Source: Dermatophilus congolensis (GTDB lineage: Bacteria; Actinomycetota; Actinomycetes; Actinomycetales; Dermatophilaceae). Taken from it: DNA of 64,000 nucleotides. The translations under genes and the position numbers were made by a program. The notes under the pieces were generated by a model, which did no database searches, had not been told where the DNA came from, and saw nothing but the letters and a program-made list of their open reading frames with translations. Where the stretch lies: the NCBI RefSeq assembly GCF_900447215.1, contig NZ_UFYA01000001.1:930001-994000 (forward strand), in the 5' to 3' direction. Below are positions 37,569 to 51,919 of this stretch, in pieces (position 1 is the first letter of the stretch; each line of letters opens with the position of its first letter).

Positions 37569-38333
37569 ATGACCGCGGCGATGTACCGACTCCCCACCGG
37601 ATCCCTCACCCACACCGCCCCCGGAGACACCCTCACCCTGACCGGAGACGAAAAACACCACGCCGTCACCGTCAAACGCACCACGGCAGGGGAAACCATT
37701 CTCCTGGCAGACGGATCAGGCCTAGTCGCCCACGCCGAAGTCACCACCATCACCGACACCGAACTATCCGCCCGCGTCACCACCATCAACAACGACAGCT
37801 ACCCAGGCCCCCGCTTCACCCTCATCCAAGCGCTCGCCAAAGGTGACCGGGACCTCCAAGCGATTGAAGCCGCCACCGAGCTAGGCGTCGACGAAATCAT
37901 TCCGTGGCAATCACGCCGCGCCATCGTCCAATGGAAAGGCCCACGAGCCGAAAAAGCACTGCGCAAATGGCAATCCCAAGTAGAAGCCGCCGCTAAGCAA
38001 AGCCGACGCCCACATGCCCCCACCGTGCAACCCCACATAAGTAGCACCAGTAACCACCTCGGCAACATCGTCCGCCACGCCGACCTTGCCCTGGTTCTGC
38101 ACGAAGAAGCAACCACCCCCATCACCACCATCCACCTGCCAACCAGCGGAAACATTGCCCTGTTCGTTGGTCCAGAGGGTGGCATCAGCCCCGAAGAAAT
38201 CGACATCCTCACTGATGCCGGAGCCACCCCAGTCCACATGGGACGCTATGTTCTACGCGCATCCAGCGCCGGACCAGCGGCCATCGCTGCACTCTCGTGC
38301 CAACAACGCTGGAACACCCCACCAACCATGTGA
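37569..38333 (+). CDS. rsmE: 16S rRNA (uracil1498-N3)-methyltransferase
   Basis: A 254-residue SPOUT-fold enzyme. The N-terminal PUA-like domain has HTAPGDTLTLTGDEKHHAVTVKR. The catalytic knot has VDEIIPWQSRRAIVQW, EAAAKQSRRPHAPTV, LFVGPEGGISPEEI and MGRYVLRASSAGPAAIAAL. ATG 37569 follows GAGAGG. It methylates U1498 of 16S rRNA in the small subunit. Confidence 0.93.
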   Translation: MTAAMYRLPTGSLTHTAPGDTLTLTGDEKHHAVTVKRTTAGETILLADGSGLVAHAEVTTITDTELSARVTTINNDSYPGPRFTLIQALAKGDRDLQAIEAATELGVDEIIPWQSRRAIVQWKGPRAEKALRKWQSQVEAAAKQSRRPHAPTVQPHISSTSNHLGNIVRHADLALVLHEEATTPITTIHLPTSGNIALFVGPEGGISPEEIDILTDAGATPVHMGRYVLRASSAGPAAIAALSCQQRWNTPPTM

Positions 38334-38373
38334 CCCACCCCGAGCACACAACCAACCAGAAAGACCCCACCCG

Positions 38374-39381
38374 GTGCCACGCATCCCACTATCCCTGGTT
38401 GACTTCTGCACCATCGGCGCCGCCGAACGCCCAGCAGATGCCATCGCCCGGTCTGTCACCATCGCCCGCACCGCAGAAACACTCGGATACCACCGCATCT
38501 GGTACGCCGAACATCACAACTTCCACAGCATCGCCTCCTCAGCACCAGCAGTGCTGATCGCGCACATCGCCGCCCACACCAACCACATCCGCCTAGGGGC
38601 CGGGGGCATCATGCTGCCCAACCACACCCCATACACAATCGCTGAACAATTCGGCACCCTGGCCGAAATGCACCCCGGACGCATCGACCTGGGCCTAGGC
38701 CGCGCCCCCGGAACCGACCCACTCACCCTGCAAGCACTGCGCCGCGATCCACGAGCAGCCGACAACTTCCCCAACGACGTACAAGAACTCATCGGATTCC
38801 TCAGCGACACCACCCCCACCCACGGCGTAAAAGCCATCCCTGGCCACGGGACACACGTACCCCTATACATCCTCGGCTCCTCCCTATTCGGTGCCGAACT
38901 AGCCGCCGCGCTGGGGCTGCCCTTCGCATTCGCCTCCCACTTCGCGCCCGCAGCACTCACCGATGCGCTCCACACGTACCGAACCCAGTTCCGCCCCAGC
39001 GCCACCACACCTCACCCCTACGTGATCGTCGCAGTCAATGCCACCGCCGCCGACACCTCCACCCAAGCCCACGCCATCGCCCACCACGCAATAGGCAGAC
39101 AAACAGCCGCGATGGCCTTCAAAACCCGCGACGTCACCCCTGAACAGATCAACGCCGCCATGAACAGCCCACTAGGGCAGCGCGCACAAGCCATGATGTC
39201 CATCCATGCCATCGGCACCGGCGAACACGTCGCCGAATACCTCACCGATCTTGCGACCCGTGTCACCGCCGACGAACTCATAGTGGCAACACGGGCCAGC
39301 AACACCGAGACTTACCTACGATCCCTGGAAATCCTCGCCTCCGCGTGGGGACTAGAACCCCCAGAAAACCTGCCGGGCTAG
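38374..39381 (+). CDS. LLM-class flavin-dependent oxidoreductase (MsnO8-like)
   Basis: A 335-residue luciferase-like monooxygenase. Markers are AERPADAIARSVTIARTAETLGYHRIWYAEHHN and GAGGIMLPNHTPYTIAEQFGTL; GRIDLGLGRAPGTDPLTLQALRRD is typical of the MsnO8 group. It uses reduced flavin from a partner reductase; the substrate is unknown. The chosen GTG at 38374 is the first position where homology-like sequence begins; no strong ribosome site is visible. Its TAG stop lies within a CTAG shared with the convergent dehydrogenase. Confidence 0.82.
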   Translation: MPRIPLSLVDFCTIGAAERPADAIARSVTIARTAETLGYHRIWYAEHHNFHSIASSAPAVLIAHIAAHTNHIRLGAGGIMLPNHTPYTIAEQFGTLAEMHPGRIDLGLGRAPGTDPLTLQALRRDPRAADNFPNDVQELIGFLSDTTPTHGVKAIPGHGTHVPLYILGSSLFGAELAAALGLPFAFASHFAPAALTDALHTYRTQFRPSATTPHPYVIVAVNATAADTSTQAHAIAHHAIGRQTAAMAFKTRDVTPEQINAAMNSPLGQRAQAMMSIHAIGTGEHVAEYLTDLATRVTADELIVATRASNTETYLRSLEILASAWGLEPPENLPG

Positions 39382-40346
39382 ACCGTCACCGCAATCTTTC
39401 CGCACACATCACCAGCATCCAGACGCGCAAACGCATCCCGCACATCCTCCAACGGCACTACCGCATCTACAACAGGGCGCACCCCAGTGGCCTCCATCAT
39501 CGACAGCAACCCACGCAACTCAGCAGGAGTGCAGCCCGTAGAACCAATCACCGACAACTGGCGGTAAAAAATGTGCGTCATCAACGCAGGCGAAGGATCC
39601 CCGCTCGTGTTGCCACACGTCACGATCGTCCCGCCTGCCTCCACAGACATCACAGAGTGCTTCCACGTCGCAGCACCCACCGTATCCACCACCACATCGA
39701 CCCGCTCAGGCAAACGCGCACCACTTTCAAACACCCCATGAGCCCCCAGCGACGCCGCGAACTCACGCTTGTGCGTAGTACGCCCCGTGGCATACACCTT
39801 GCAGCCAGCTGCCACCGCTAAAGCAATCGCCGCTGAAGACACACCTCCAGAAGACCCCTGCACCAAAACCCGCTGCCCCGGGCGAAGACGCGCTCGCGTG
39901 AAAAGCATCCGATAAGCCGTTCCCCACGCCACCGCCAATACACCGGCCTGTTCGAAAGACAACCAGTCAGGCTTGTCGATGAGATTTTCCGAAGGGACAG
40001 CGACCTTCTGGGCAAGCCCACCGTCAACACGTTCAGACAAAATATGGCGCTGCGGATCCATCGTCACGTCACCGCCACCGGCATCAGCATCACCCATCAC
40101 CGGGGCCAGGAGAACTTCCCGTCCCTGCGAGGTGACACCAGCAGCCTCACAGCCCAGAGTCATTGGCACCCGATCAGCAGGATGGCCCACCCCACGCAAC
40201 GTCCACAGGTCATGCGGATTGACCGAACTTGCACGCACATCAACGCTCACCCACCCAGGACGAGGTTCAGGGGCAGGAACATCAACTATTTCCAAACCAT
40301 CGAGAGGAGATTCAGGATTCTGGGACATCACTCGTGCTGCTCGCAT
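39378..40346 (-). CDS. Zinc-type alcohol dehydrogenase / quinone oxidoreductase family protein
   Basis: A medium-chain dehydrogenase/reductase of about 322 residues. The N-terminal GroES-like domain has SSVNPHDLWTLRGVG and MTLGCEAAGVTSQG. The Rossmann part has GQRVLVQGSSGGVSSAAIALAVAAG and VDVVVDTVGAATW. Structural-zinc cysteines are absent, so a quinone oxidoreductase-like NADPH enzyme is more likely than a classic alcohol dehydrogenase. I start at ATG 40346; GTG 40355 is an alternative. It is convergent with the flavin enzyme and overlaps it by four bases. Confidence 0.82.
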   Translation of the reverse strand: MRAARVMSQNPESPLDGLEIVDVPAPEPRPGWVSVDVRASSVNPHDLWTLRGVGHPADRVPMTLGCEAAGVTSQGREVLLAPVMGDADAGGGDVTMDPQRHILSERVDGGLAQKVAVPSENLIDKPDWLSFEQAGVLAVAWGTAYRMLFTRARLRPGQRVLVQGSSGGVSSAAIALAVAAGCKVYATGRTTHKREFAASLGAHGVFESGARLPERVDVVVDTVGAATWKHSVMSVEAGGTIVTCGNTSGDPSPALMTHIFYRQLSVIGSTGCTPAELRGLLSMMEATGVRPVVDAVVPLEDVRDAFARLDAGDVCGKIAVTV

Positions 40347-40444
40347 ATACCCCACTGTGCACCCCCAAAGCCGCTACGTCCTGTGTATGAGGTAAGTAGT
40401 GGCGAACGCCTCGTTGACTTCAAATGCGTAGACTTGCAGGCACG

Positions 40445-41593
40445 ATGAGCGATCAACCACCTATCGATGACTACCCAAGCGATGCAGGAGCAGACACGGC
40501 TCAGCCAAGCTCGGCACGCCTCGACACAGCCCTCGAAGCCATCCCCTCTGGCCACGAGCACAACCCGGACAGCCACAAACTTGCCATAGTGGTGCCCGAA
40601 AATCTTTCAATGGCAGCTCTGCTCGGTGCCCACGACACAGTTCTACGTGCTATCGAACGAGCCTTCCCTCACGTCGACATTTACGTCCGCGGCAACGAAC
40701 TGACTGCCGAGGGCAGCAGCGACGAACTCGCCATCCTAGAAAAACTCATCAACGAACTCCTCCACATCTTCCACGCCGGAAGACACCTGGACAAAGACGC
40801 CGTTGAGCGCTCCGTGCGCATGCTGCGCGAAAACACCAAAGAACGCCCCGCCGACGTCCTGACCACCAACATCATCTCCAGTCGCGGCACCACCATCCGC
40901 CCCAAAACACTGGGCCAAAAACGCTACGTCGACGCCATCGACACCCACACCGTCAACTTCGGTATCGGCCCGGCAGGAACTGGCAAAACCTACCTCGCCA
41001 TGGCCAAAGCAGTGCAAGCGCTGCAAGCCAAACAAGTCAACCGCATCATCCTCACCCGACCAGCGGTCGAAGCAGGCGAAAAACTCGGCTTCCTCCCCGG
41101 CACCCTCACCGACAAAATCGACCCCTACCTGCGCCCGCTCTACGACGCACTCCACGACATGGTCGACCCTGACTCCATCCCACGACTCATGGCCACCGGA
41201 ACCATCGAAGTCGCACCACTAGCATTCATGCGCGGGCGCACCATCAACGACGCCTTCATCATTCTCGACGAGGCGCAAAACACCACCCCAGAACAGATGA
41301 AGATGTTCCTCACCCGCCTCGGATTTGGCAGCAAGATCGTTGTCACCGGCGACATCACCCAAGTCGACCTACCCGGCGGAACCCAATCTGGCCTGCGTGT
41401 GGTCCACAACATCCTGGCCAATATCGAAGACATCCACTTCTCCTACCTCACCGCCGAAGATGTCGTCCGACACCGGCTCGTCGGAGAAATCGTCGAAGCC
41501 TACGGCCGCTGGGACGCTACCCACCAACAACCCCAGACACGCCGCCACAACCCCCACACCACCACCGAACACCCCGCGCAGGAGCACCAGTGA
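40445..41593 (+). CDS. phoH: PhoH-like ATPase
   Basis: A 382-residue PhoH family protein. A KH-like N-terminal part precedes the ATPase core: [25 protein letters not shown] (Walker A at 175-182), [28 protein letters not shown] (Walker B) and [14 protein letters not shown]. Probably an RNA-acting helicase-like enzyme; often linked to ybeY, as here. ATG 40445 is chosen over ATG 40424 because the latter has no ribosome site. The stop overlaps ybeY. Confidence 0.9.
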   Translation: MSDQPPIDDYPSDAGADTAQPSSARLDTALEAIPSGHEHNPDSHKLAIVVPENLSMAALLGAHDTVLRAIERAFPHVDIYVRGNELTAEGSSDELAILEKLINELLHIFHAGRHLDKDAVERSVRMLRENTKERPADVLTTNIISSRGTTIRPKTLGQKRYVDAIDTHTVNFGIGPAGTGKTYLAMAKAVQALQAKQVNRIILTRPAVEAGEKLGFLPGTLTDKIDPYLRPLYDALHDMVDPDSIPRLMATGTIEVAPLAFMRGRTINDAFIILDEAQNTTPEQMKMFLTRLGFGSKIVVTGDITQVDLPGGTQSGLRVVHNILANIEDIHFSYLTAEDVVRHRLVGEIVEAYGRWDATHQQPQTRRHNPHTTTEHPAQEHQ

Positions 41594-42057
41594 GCATTGA
41601 AATCCTCAACGAGACCGACATCAAGGTCGACGAGGTAGAGCTCGTCGCCTGCGCCCGCTACGTCATGGAAGAAATGCGCGTGCACCCCCGCGCTGAACTC
41701 TCCATCCGACTTGTCGATGAAGACGCCATGAGTACCCTCCACGTGCGCTGGATGGACCTCGAAGGCCCCACCGACGTCATGAGCTTTCCCATGGACGAAC
41801 TCACCCCCGCCCCCGAAGGCGAAACCCCCATCGAAGGAGTCCTCGGCGACATCGTTATCTGCCCCTCCATCGCCGAACGCCAAGCCAACGAAGCAGGACA
41901 CAGCACCATCGAAGAAATCCTGCTGCTACTCACCCACGGCATCCTCCACCTCCTGGGCTACGACCACGCAGAACCAGAAGAAGAAAAAGAAATGTTCGAG
42001 CTGCAGCGCACCCTCCTACTGACCTTCCTGGCCACACGCCGCCCCGAGACCAACTGA
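41590..42057 (+). CDS. ybeY: Endoribonuclease YbeY (rRNA maturation factor)
   Basis: A 155-residue metalloprotein with the zinc-site HGILHLLGYDH near residues 116-126 (HXXXHXXXXXH) and the WMDLEGPTDVMSFPMDE strand. It processes the 3' end of 16S rRNA and takes part in ribosome quality control. GTG overlaps the phoH stop, and its own stop overlaps the next ATG (TGATG). Confidence 0.94.
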   Translation: MSIEILNETDIKVDEVELVACARYVMEEMRVHPRAELSIRLVDEDAMSTLHVRWMDLEGPTDVMSFPMDELTPAPEGETPIEGVLGDIVICPSIAERQANEAGHSTIEEILLLLTHGILHLLGYDHAEPEEEKEMFELQRTLLLTFLATRRPETN

Positions 42058-43396
42058 TGTGGATGCTTGTCGGGGGCGTCATCCTCGCCCTCGTCTTCTC
42101 ATATCTGCTCAAAGCGGCCGAAATGGCCTTCCGACGTATGTCCCCCTCACACGTCAAGGCCCTCCTTGACGACGAACGACACGGCGCCGAACAACTACGA
42201 CGCATCACCGAAGACTCCGCCGCCTACCTGTCAGTCACCTCGTTCTGCCGCACCACGCTAGAAATGACCGCAGCAGTCCTAGCCACCATGGGATTCGCGA
42301 CTATATACGGCGCCGCATGGCAAACCTACGCGTACTCCATCCTCGTCATGGTGGTGGCATCCTTCGTCATCGTCGGCGTCTCACCAGCCACCATCGGGAT
42401 ACAACACGCAGAAACCATCTCCCTATGGTCCGCCCCATGGGTAGTGCGGCTACGGCGCCTGCTAGCACCCGTATCACGCCTACTCATCGCCTTCGGTAAC
42501 GCTGTCACCCCCGGCAAGGGATACGTCGACGGACCTTTTGAATCCGAAGCCGAACTGCGTGACCTCGTCGACCTCGCTGGTGAATCATCCATCATCGCCG
42601 AAGGCGAACGCTCCATGCTTCACTCAGTCATCGACCTCGGCGACACCGTAGTCCGCGAAGTCATGGTGCCTCGTACCGACATGATCACCATCGCCCGCAC
42701 CAAAAACCTTTCCCAAGCCATGAGCCTGTTCCTGCGCAGCGGCTTCTCCCGCGTACCCGTCATCGGAGAAAACAGCGACGACCCCCTGGGCCTGCTCTAC
42801 TTCAAAGACGTAGCTGGACGCATCCACATGGACCACGAAGCCAACTGGCTCCCCGTCACCGACCTCATGCGCCCAGTGCCCTTCGTCCCCGAAAGCAAAT
42901 CCGCAGACCTCCTCCTGCAAGAAATGCAACGCGACCAAACCCACATGGCACTAGTCGTCGACGAATACGGCGGCACAGCTGGCCTTGTCACCATCGAAGA
43001 CATCATCGAAGAAATCGTCGGCGAAATCTCCGACGAACACGATCCAGAAGAACGCCGCGTCGAAGACCTCGGCGAAGGACGCAAACGCATCCCCGCTGAA
43101 CTACCCATCGACGACCTCGAAACCCTCTACGACATCACCCTGGACCCAGAAGAAATCGACGACGTTGACACCGTCGGTGGCCTACTGGGCAAAGCTCTAG
43201 GCCGTGTCCCTATCCTCGGGTCCAGCGCAACCATCGGCGGCCTCGAACTCACCGCCGACCGAATGAGCGGAAGAAAACACCGCATCGACACCCTCATCGT
43301 CGCCCCCGCACCACCGGTCGACACTACCAACGAAACACCCACAGATAACGCCCCCGCACCAGCAGGAAGCGTTGACCAGAACAAGGAGCACCACTG

Positions 43397-43397
<1 letters not shown>
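42057..43397 (+). CDS. CorC/HlyC-family membrane protein with CBS domains
   Basis: A 446-residue protein: DUF21 (CNNM) transmembrane domain in the first 150 residues, CBS pair at about 205-325 ([43 protein letters not shown]), then a CorC_HlyC C-terminal domain. Relatives export Mg2+ or Co2+. Lies between ybeY and era in a fully overlapping run. Confidence 0.9.
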
Positions 43398-46146
<2,749 letters not shown>

Positions 46147-46186
46147 ACCCCAACCACCACACCCACCGTCTGGCACAGTGAACAGC

Positions 46187-47530
46187 ATGGACGTACTCGG
46201 CATGCCGCTGCAGACCTGGGTCAACAAAACCCCCGTCATCGCAGACCTGATCAACCTGCGAGAAACGGCATGGTTCAACCCCGCCCGCACTAACACCCAC
46301 ACTGCCCTAGCCGACGTAGGGCTCACCCTCGCAGACATCGACGACGCCGCCACCCGACTCCAACGATTCGCCCCCTACCTCGCCGCAGCCTTCCCCGCCC
46401 TCGAAGCCACCAACGGCATCATCGAATCGCCCATCACACCAGCCCCACAACTCCAAAACACCCTCAACCACACATACCAAACCCCACTACCCGGACAGCT
46501 CTGGCTCAAACGCGACGACTGCCTACCCGTCAGCGGATCCATCAAAGCCCGCGGCGGCATCCACGAAGTACTCCAACACGCCGAACATCTTGCCCACACC
46601 GCCGGACTGCTTGACTACTCCTGCGACTACCGCGTTTTGGCAACCCCACCAGCCCGCAACCTATTCAGCCAACACACCATCGCCGTAGGGTCTACCGGCA
46701 ACCTCGGCCTATCCATCGGAATCATGGCCGCCACACTCGGCTTCAACACTATCGTCCACATGTCCGCCGACGCCAGGCAATGGAAAAAAGACCTCCTTAC
46801 CGCACAAGGAGTAGACGTCCGCGAATACGAAGCCGACTACTCCGTAGCCGTCGCCGCCGGACGCGCTGAAGCAGCAAACGACCCATTCGCCCACTTCATC
46901 GACGACGAAAACTCCACCAAACTATTTTGCGGCTACGCCGTAGCCGCACGACGCGTAGCGGCCCAACTACGCGCCGCGAATGTACGCGTCGACACCGAAC
47001 ACCCACTGTTCGTCTACCTGCCCTGCGGAGTCGGAGGAGGCCCAGGAGGCGTCGCCTTCGGACTACTCACCGAATTCGGCGACGCAGTGCACCCCATCTT
47101 CGCCGAACCCACCCACTCACCATGCATGCTCCTAGGCGTCGCTACCGGCCAACACGACGCCATCTGCGTCGGTGATTTCGGCATCGACAACCGCACCGCC
47201 GCCGACGGACTGGCCGTAGGTCGCCCCTCCGGATTCGTCGGACGCGCCATGCAGCGCCTCCTCGACGGCTTCTACACCATCGAAGACAACCACCTATTCA
47301 CACTCCTAACCCTCCTGCACGAAACCGAAAACATCGCCGCCGAACCCTCCGCCGCCGCAAGCCTGCCCGGCCCCTGGCACGTCGCCACAGCCACCGAATA
47401 CCGCGAACGCCTAGGAATCACCGACACCCACATGAACAACGCAACCCACCTCGCCTGGCTCACCGGCGGAGCCATGGTTCCCCCAGAGATCATGAACACC
47501 TACCTCTCCCACAACCACTCACCCCAGTAA
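46187..47530 (+). CDS. dsdA: D-serine ammonia-lyase
   Basis: A 447-residue PLP enzyme that deaminates D-serine to pyruvate and ammonia. N-terminal [14 protein letters not shown] lysine Lys120 in SGSIKARGG, phosphate-binding GSTGNLGLS, and [15 protein letters not shown] are family features. ATG 46187 is preferred: CACAGT with an upstream TG lies seven bases before it, a weak leaderless-type extended -10. A GTG at 46178 is also in frame. No dsdC or dsdX neighbour is present. Confidence 0.9.
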   Translation: MDVLGMPLQTWVNKTPVIADLINLRETAWFNPARTNTHTALADVGLTLADIDDAATRLQRFAPYLAAAFPALEATNGIIESPITPAPQLQNTLNHTYQTPLPGQLWLKRDDCLPVSGSIKARGGIHEVLQHAEHLAHTAGLLDYSCDYRVLATPPARNLFSQHTIAVGSTGNLGLSIGIMAATLGFNTIVHMSADARQWKKDLLTAQGVDVREYEADYSVAVAAGRAEAANDPFAHFIDDENSTKLFCGYAVAARRVAAQLRAANVRVDTEHPLFVYLPCGVGGGPGGVAFGLLTEFGDAVHPIFAEPTHSPCMLLGVATGQHDAICVGDFGIDNRTAADGLAVGRPSGFVGRAMQRLLDGFYTIEDNHLFTLLTLLHETENIAAEPSAAASLPGPWHVATATEYRERLGITDTHMNNATHLAWLTGGAMVPPEIMNTYLSHNHSPQ

Positions 47531-47589
47531 CCCCAGCACACACCGCCGCGCCACTACGCAGATACCCACCACCCTGAAACACTGGAGCA

Positions 47590-48240
47590 ATGAAGATCGC
47601 CACACGCGTGCTCGCCGCTCTAGGACTTCTTTTCATCGCTTTAACCATCGCGGCAGTGGTCGCCTTCATGACCTGGTCCAGACCAGCAACATCGGCAACA
47701 ACCACCCCCACCGCACCGGCTACTCCCTCTCACCTAGCCCAAGGCGAATACAGCGCCAACAACCTCACCTTCGCCACACCACAACTCGACACCTCCTCAG
47801 GCACCATCACCGACGTCCACCTCACCGCTGGTAACTTCGTCAACACCAGCAAGGGAAAACGCATTGACAACTTCAAAGCAAACGCCCTGGTCCCCTTCAC
47901 CACCGTCCAAAACAAAATCGGTAACGGTGTCACCATCACCCCCACCGGAGATGGAAAAATCACCACCCGCACAACCTTCGAAATCCTCGGCCGACAACTG
48001 ACCCTCACCGGAACAGGAACCATGACCGTCGACGCCGGACGCCTCGTCTTCAACCCCTCTGCCATCGGGTTCCACGAAGGCCCCCCAGGACTGAACGTCC
48101 CCGAATGGGCTGCCGGACGCCTCCGCTTCGCCATCCCCGTCCCTGCCCTACCTGAAAACGCCACCATCACAAACATCACCACCGAAAACACCGGATTCCG
48201 CATCCACCTGGCCGGTAGCCAACTACAACTACCCTCCTAA
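47590..48240 (+). CDS. LmeA-like DUF2993 lipid-binding protein
   Basis: A 216-residue protein anchored or exported by one N-terminal hydrophobic segment (about 8-30). The rest is a DUF2993 beta-rich domain (VHLTAGNFVNTSKGKRIDNFKANALVPFTTVQ, as in LmeA-type proteins). Mycobacterial LmeA binds phospholipids in the periplasm and is needed for lipomannan elongation, so a role in envelope glycolipid assembly is plausible. GGAG lies just before the ATG. Confidence 0.72.
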   Translation: MKIATRVLAALGLLFIALTIAAVVAFMTWSRPATSATTTPTAPATPSHLAQGEYSANNLTFATPQLDTSSGTITDVHLTAGNFVNTSKGKRIDNFKANALVPFTTVQNKIGNGVTITPTGDGKITTRTTFEILGRQLTLTGTGTMTVDAGRLVFNPSAIGFHEGPPGLNVPEWAAGRLRFAIPVPALPENATITNITTENTGFRIHLAGSQLQLPS

Positions 48241-48319
48241 ACCACACGCGAGCACCGCAGACACATCGAGGCGACAGCCACACACGGGGCACCCAACACG
48301 ACTACGACAGAATGATCAG

Positions 48320-49051
48320 GTGCCCCTCTACCGCGAAGCCGCCATCGTGCTCAGAACCACCAAGCTCGCAGAGGCCGACCGCATCATCACCCTCCTCGGC
48401 CGCGAACGAGGACTCATCCGCGCCGTTGGCAAAGGAATCCGCAAGACACGCAGCCGCTTCGGAGCCCGCCTTGAACCCGGACTCGTTATCGACGCGCAGT
48501 TCTACGAAGGACGCAATCTCGACACCGTCACCCAAGTCGAAGTTCTCGCCCCCTACGGAGAACGAATCACCCGCGACTACGACGCCTGGACCGCCATGAT
48601 CGCCATGCTCGAAGCCGCTGAACGATTCGGCCAAGAAACCACCAACTCCAGAAACCAATTCACCCTTCTAGCAGGCGCACTCGCCTCCATAGCGGCCGGG
48701 GAGCACGACATCTCAATGACCCTCGATGCCTACCTCCTACGCTCAGTCGCCCTCGCAGGCTGGGCACCAAGCTTCCACGACTGCGCAAAATGTGGAGCAA
48801 CTGGCCCCCACAAAGCCTTCAACCTCACCGCCGGCGGAACCCTCTGCCCCCACTGCCGCATCCCCGGATCAGCTACCCCCGCCCTGGCCACCCTCACCAT
48901 GCTCGGCGCCCTCCTCGAAGGAGACTGGGATACAGCCGAACAAATAGCTGAACCGCGATACCGCCGCGAAGGATCTGGCCTCGTACGCGCCTACGTGCAA
49001 TGGCACCTAGAACGAGGAGTCCGCGCCCTGAAATACGTCGAACGCAACTAA
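48320..49051 (+). CDS. recO: DNA repair protein RecO
   Basis: A 243-residue protein with the N-terminal OB fold ([36 protein letters not shown]) and a C-terminal helical part carrying a four-Cys zinc site (CAKCGATG and CPHCR). It loads RecA onto SSB-coated DNA with RecR. The GTG start follows CAGAAT by six bases, a possible weak leaderless promoter. Confidence 0.92.
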   Translation: MPLYREAAIVLRTTKLAEADRIITLLGRERGLIRAVGKGIRKTRSRFGARLEPGLVIDAQFYEGRNLDTVTQVEVLAPYGERITRDYDAWTAMIAMLEAAERFGQETTNSRNQFTLLAGALASIAAGEHDISMTLDAYLLRSVALAGWAPSFHDCAKCGATGPHKAFNLTAGGTLCPHCRIPGSATPALATLTMLGALLEGDWDTAEQIAEPRYRREGSGLVRAYVQWHLERGVRALKYVERN

Positions 49052-49103
49052 CCCAGCCCACACCCCAACCTCCAGCAGTTGCCCTCCATTGGCCCGGAGC
49101 GGG

Positions 49104-49898
49104 ATGATCACACCCATGAGCAGCGAATACGCCCGCCCCTACCCGCACCCAAGTGGAGCAACTGCCCCCCAGATCCCCGCCAAATTCCTCCCCAAACACG
49201 TCGCCATCGTCATGGATGGCAACGGACGCTGGGCCAACCAGCGCGGACTCTCACGCACCAAAGGACATGAAGCAGGCGAGGCAGCGCTGCTGGACGTCGT
49301 CGCCGGCGCCATCGAAGCCAATATCACCCACCTGTCGGCATACGCCTTCTCCACCGAAAACTGGAAGCGCTCACCTGAAGAAGTGGCCTTCCTCATGGGG
49401 TTCAACCGCGACGTCATCCGCCGCCGCCGCGACCAACTCAACGAATGGGGAGTACGGATGCGCTGGGTTGGCCGCCGCCCCCGACTATGGAAATCCGTCA
49501 TCAGCGAGCTAGAGATCGCCCAAGAGATGACCAAAGACAACACTGGCCTGACCCTCTACTTCTGCGTCAACTACGGCGGCCGCGCTGAGCTAGGCGACGC
49601 AGCACGGGAAATTGCTCGCAAGGTCGCGGCAGGACAGCTCAACCCAAACAAAGTCGATGAGCGCACCATCGCTGCTCACCTCACTGAACCAGACATGCCT
49701 GACGTTGACCTGTTCGTGCGAAGCTCTGGCGAACAGCGCACCAGTAACTTCCTCCTCTGGCAAAGCGCCTACGCAGAGATGGTGTTCCAAGACACCCTGT
49801 GGCCCGACTACGACAGGACAACGCTGTGGAATGCCATCGAGCAATACGCCAGGCGCGACCGTCGCTATGGGGGAGCGGTCGACACTCCCGCCGTATGA
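49104..49898 (+). CDS. uppS: Isoprenyl transferase (polyprenyl diphosphate synthase, cis type)
   Basis: A 264-residue cis-prenyltransferase. The catalytic motif MDGNGRWA is at residues 37-44. [27 protein letters not shown] and [20 protein letters not shown] complete the signature. It makes the polyprenyl diphosphate carrier for peptidoglycan and wall glycans. ATG 49104 is preferred for the nearby GGAGCGGG; TTG 49089 and ATG 49116 are possible. Confidence 0.93.
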   Translation: MITPMSSEYARPYPHPSGATAPQIPAKFLPKHVAIVMDGNGRWANQRGLSRTKGHEAGEAALLDVVAGAIEANITHLSAYAFSTENWKRSPEEVAFLMGFNRDVIRRRRDQLNEWGVRMRWVGRRPRLWKSVISELEIAQEMTKDNTGLTLYFCVNYGGRAELGDAAREIARKVAAGQLNPNKVDERTIAAHLTEPDMPDVDLFVRSSGEQRTSNFLLWQSAYAEMVFQDTLWPDYDRTTLWNAIEQYARRDRRYGGAVDTPAV

Positions 49899-49924
49899 GA
49901 ACTAACTCATACCCACAGCAAAAG

Positions 49925-51820
<1,896 letters not shown>

Positions 51821-51826
51821 ATCTTG

Positions 51827-51832
51827 ATCCTA
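51827..51832 (-). promoter_or_regulatory. Leaderless-type -10 box of the Cys-rich membrane protein gene
   Basis: TAGGAT on the minus strand, six bases before the ATG at 51820. It adjoins the hairpin that ends pta. Confidence 0.5.
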
Positions 51833-51834
51833 TG

Positions 51835-51873
51835 CCAATGGCCACCGACTGACATCTTGTCGGTGGCCATTGG
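51835..51873 (-). terminator. Terminator after pta
   Basis: CCAATGGCCACCGAC (51835-51849) pairs perfectly with 51859-51873, loop nine bases, about 45 bases past the pta stop on the minus strand. Confidence 0.82.
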
Positions 51874-51919
51874 CTGCTGTGTAGCTCGCCGCTGCGCGGC
51901 AGGTACGCGTGGACTTATA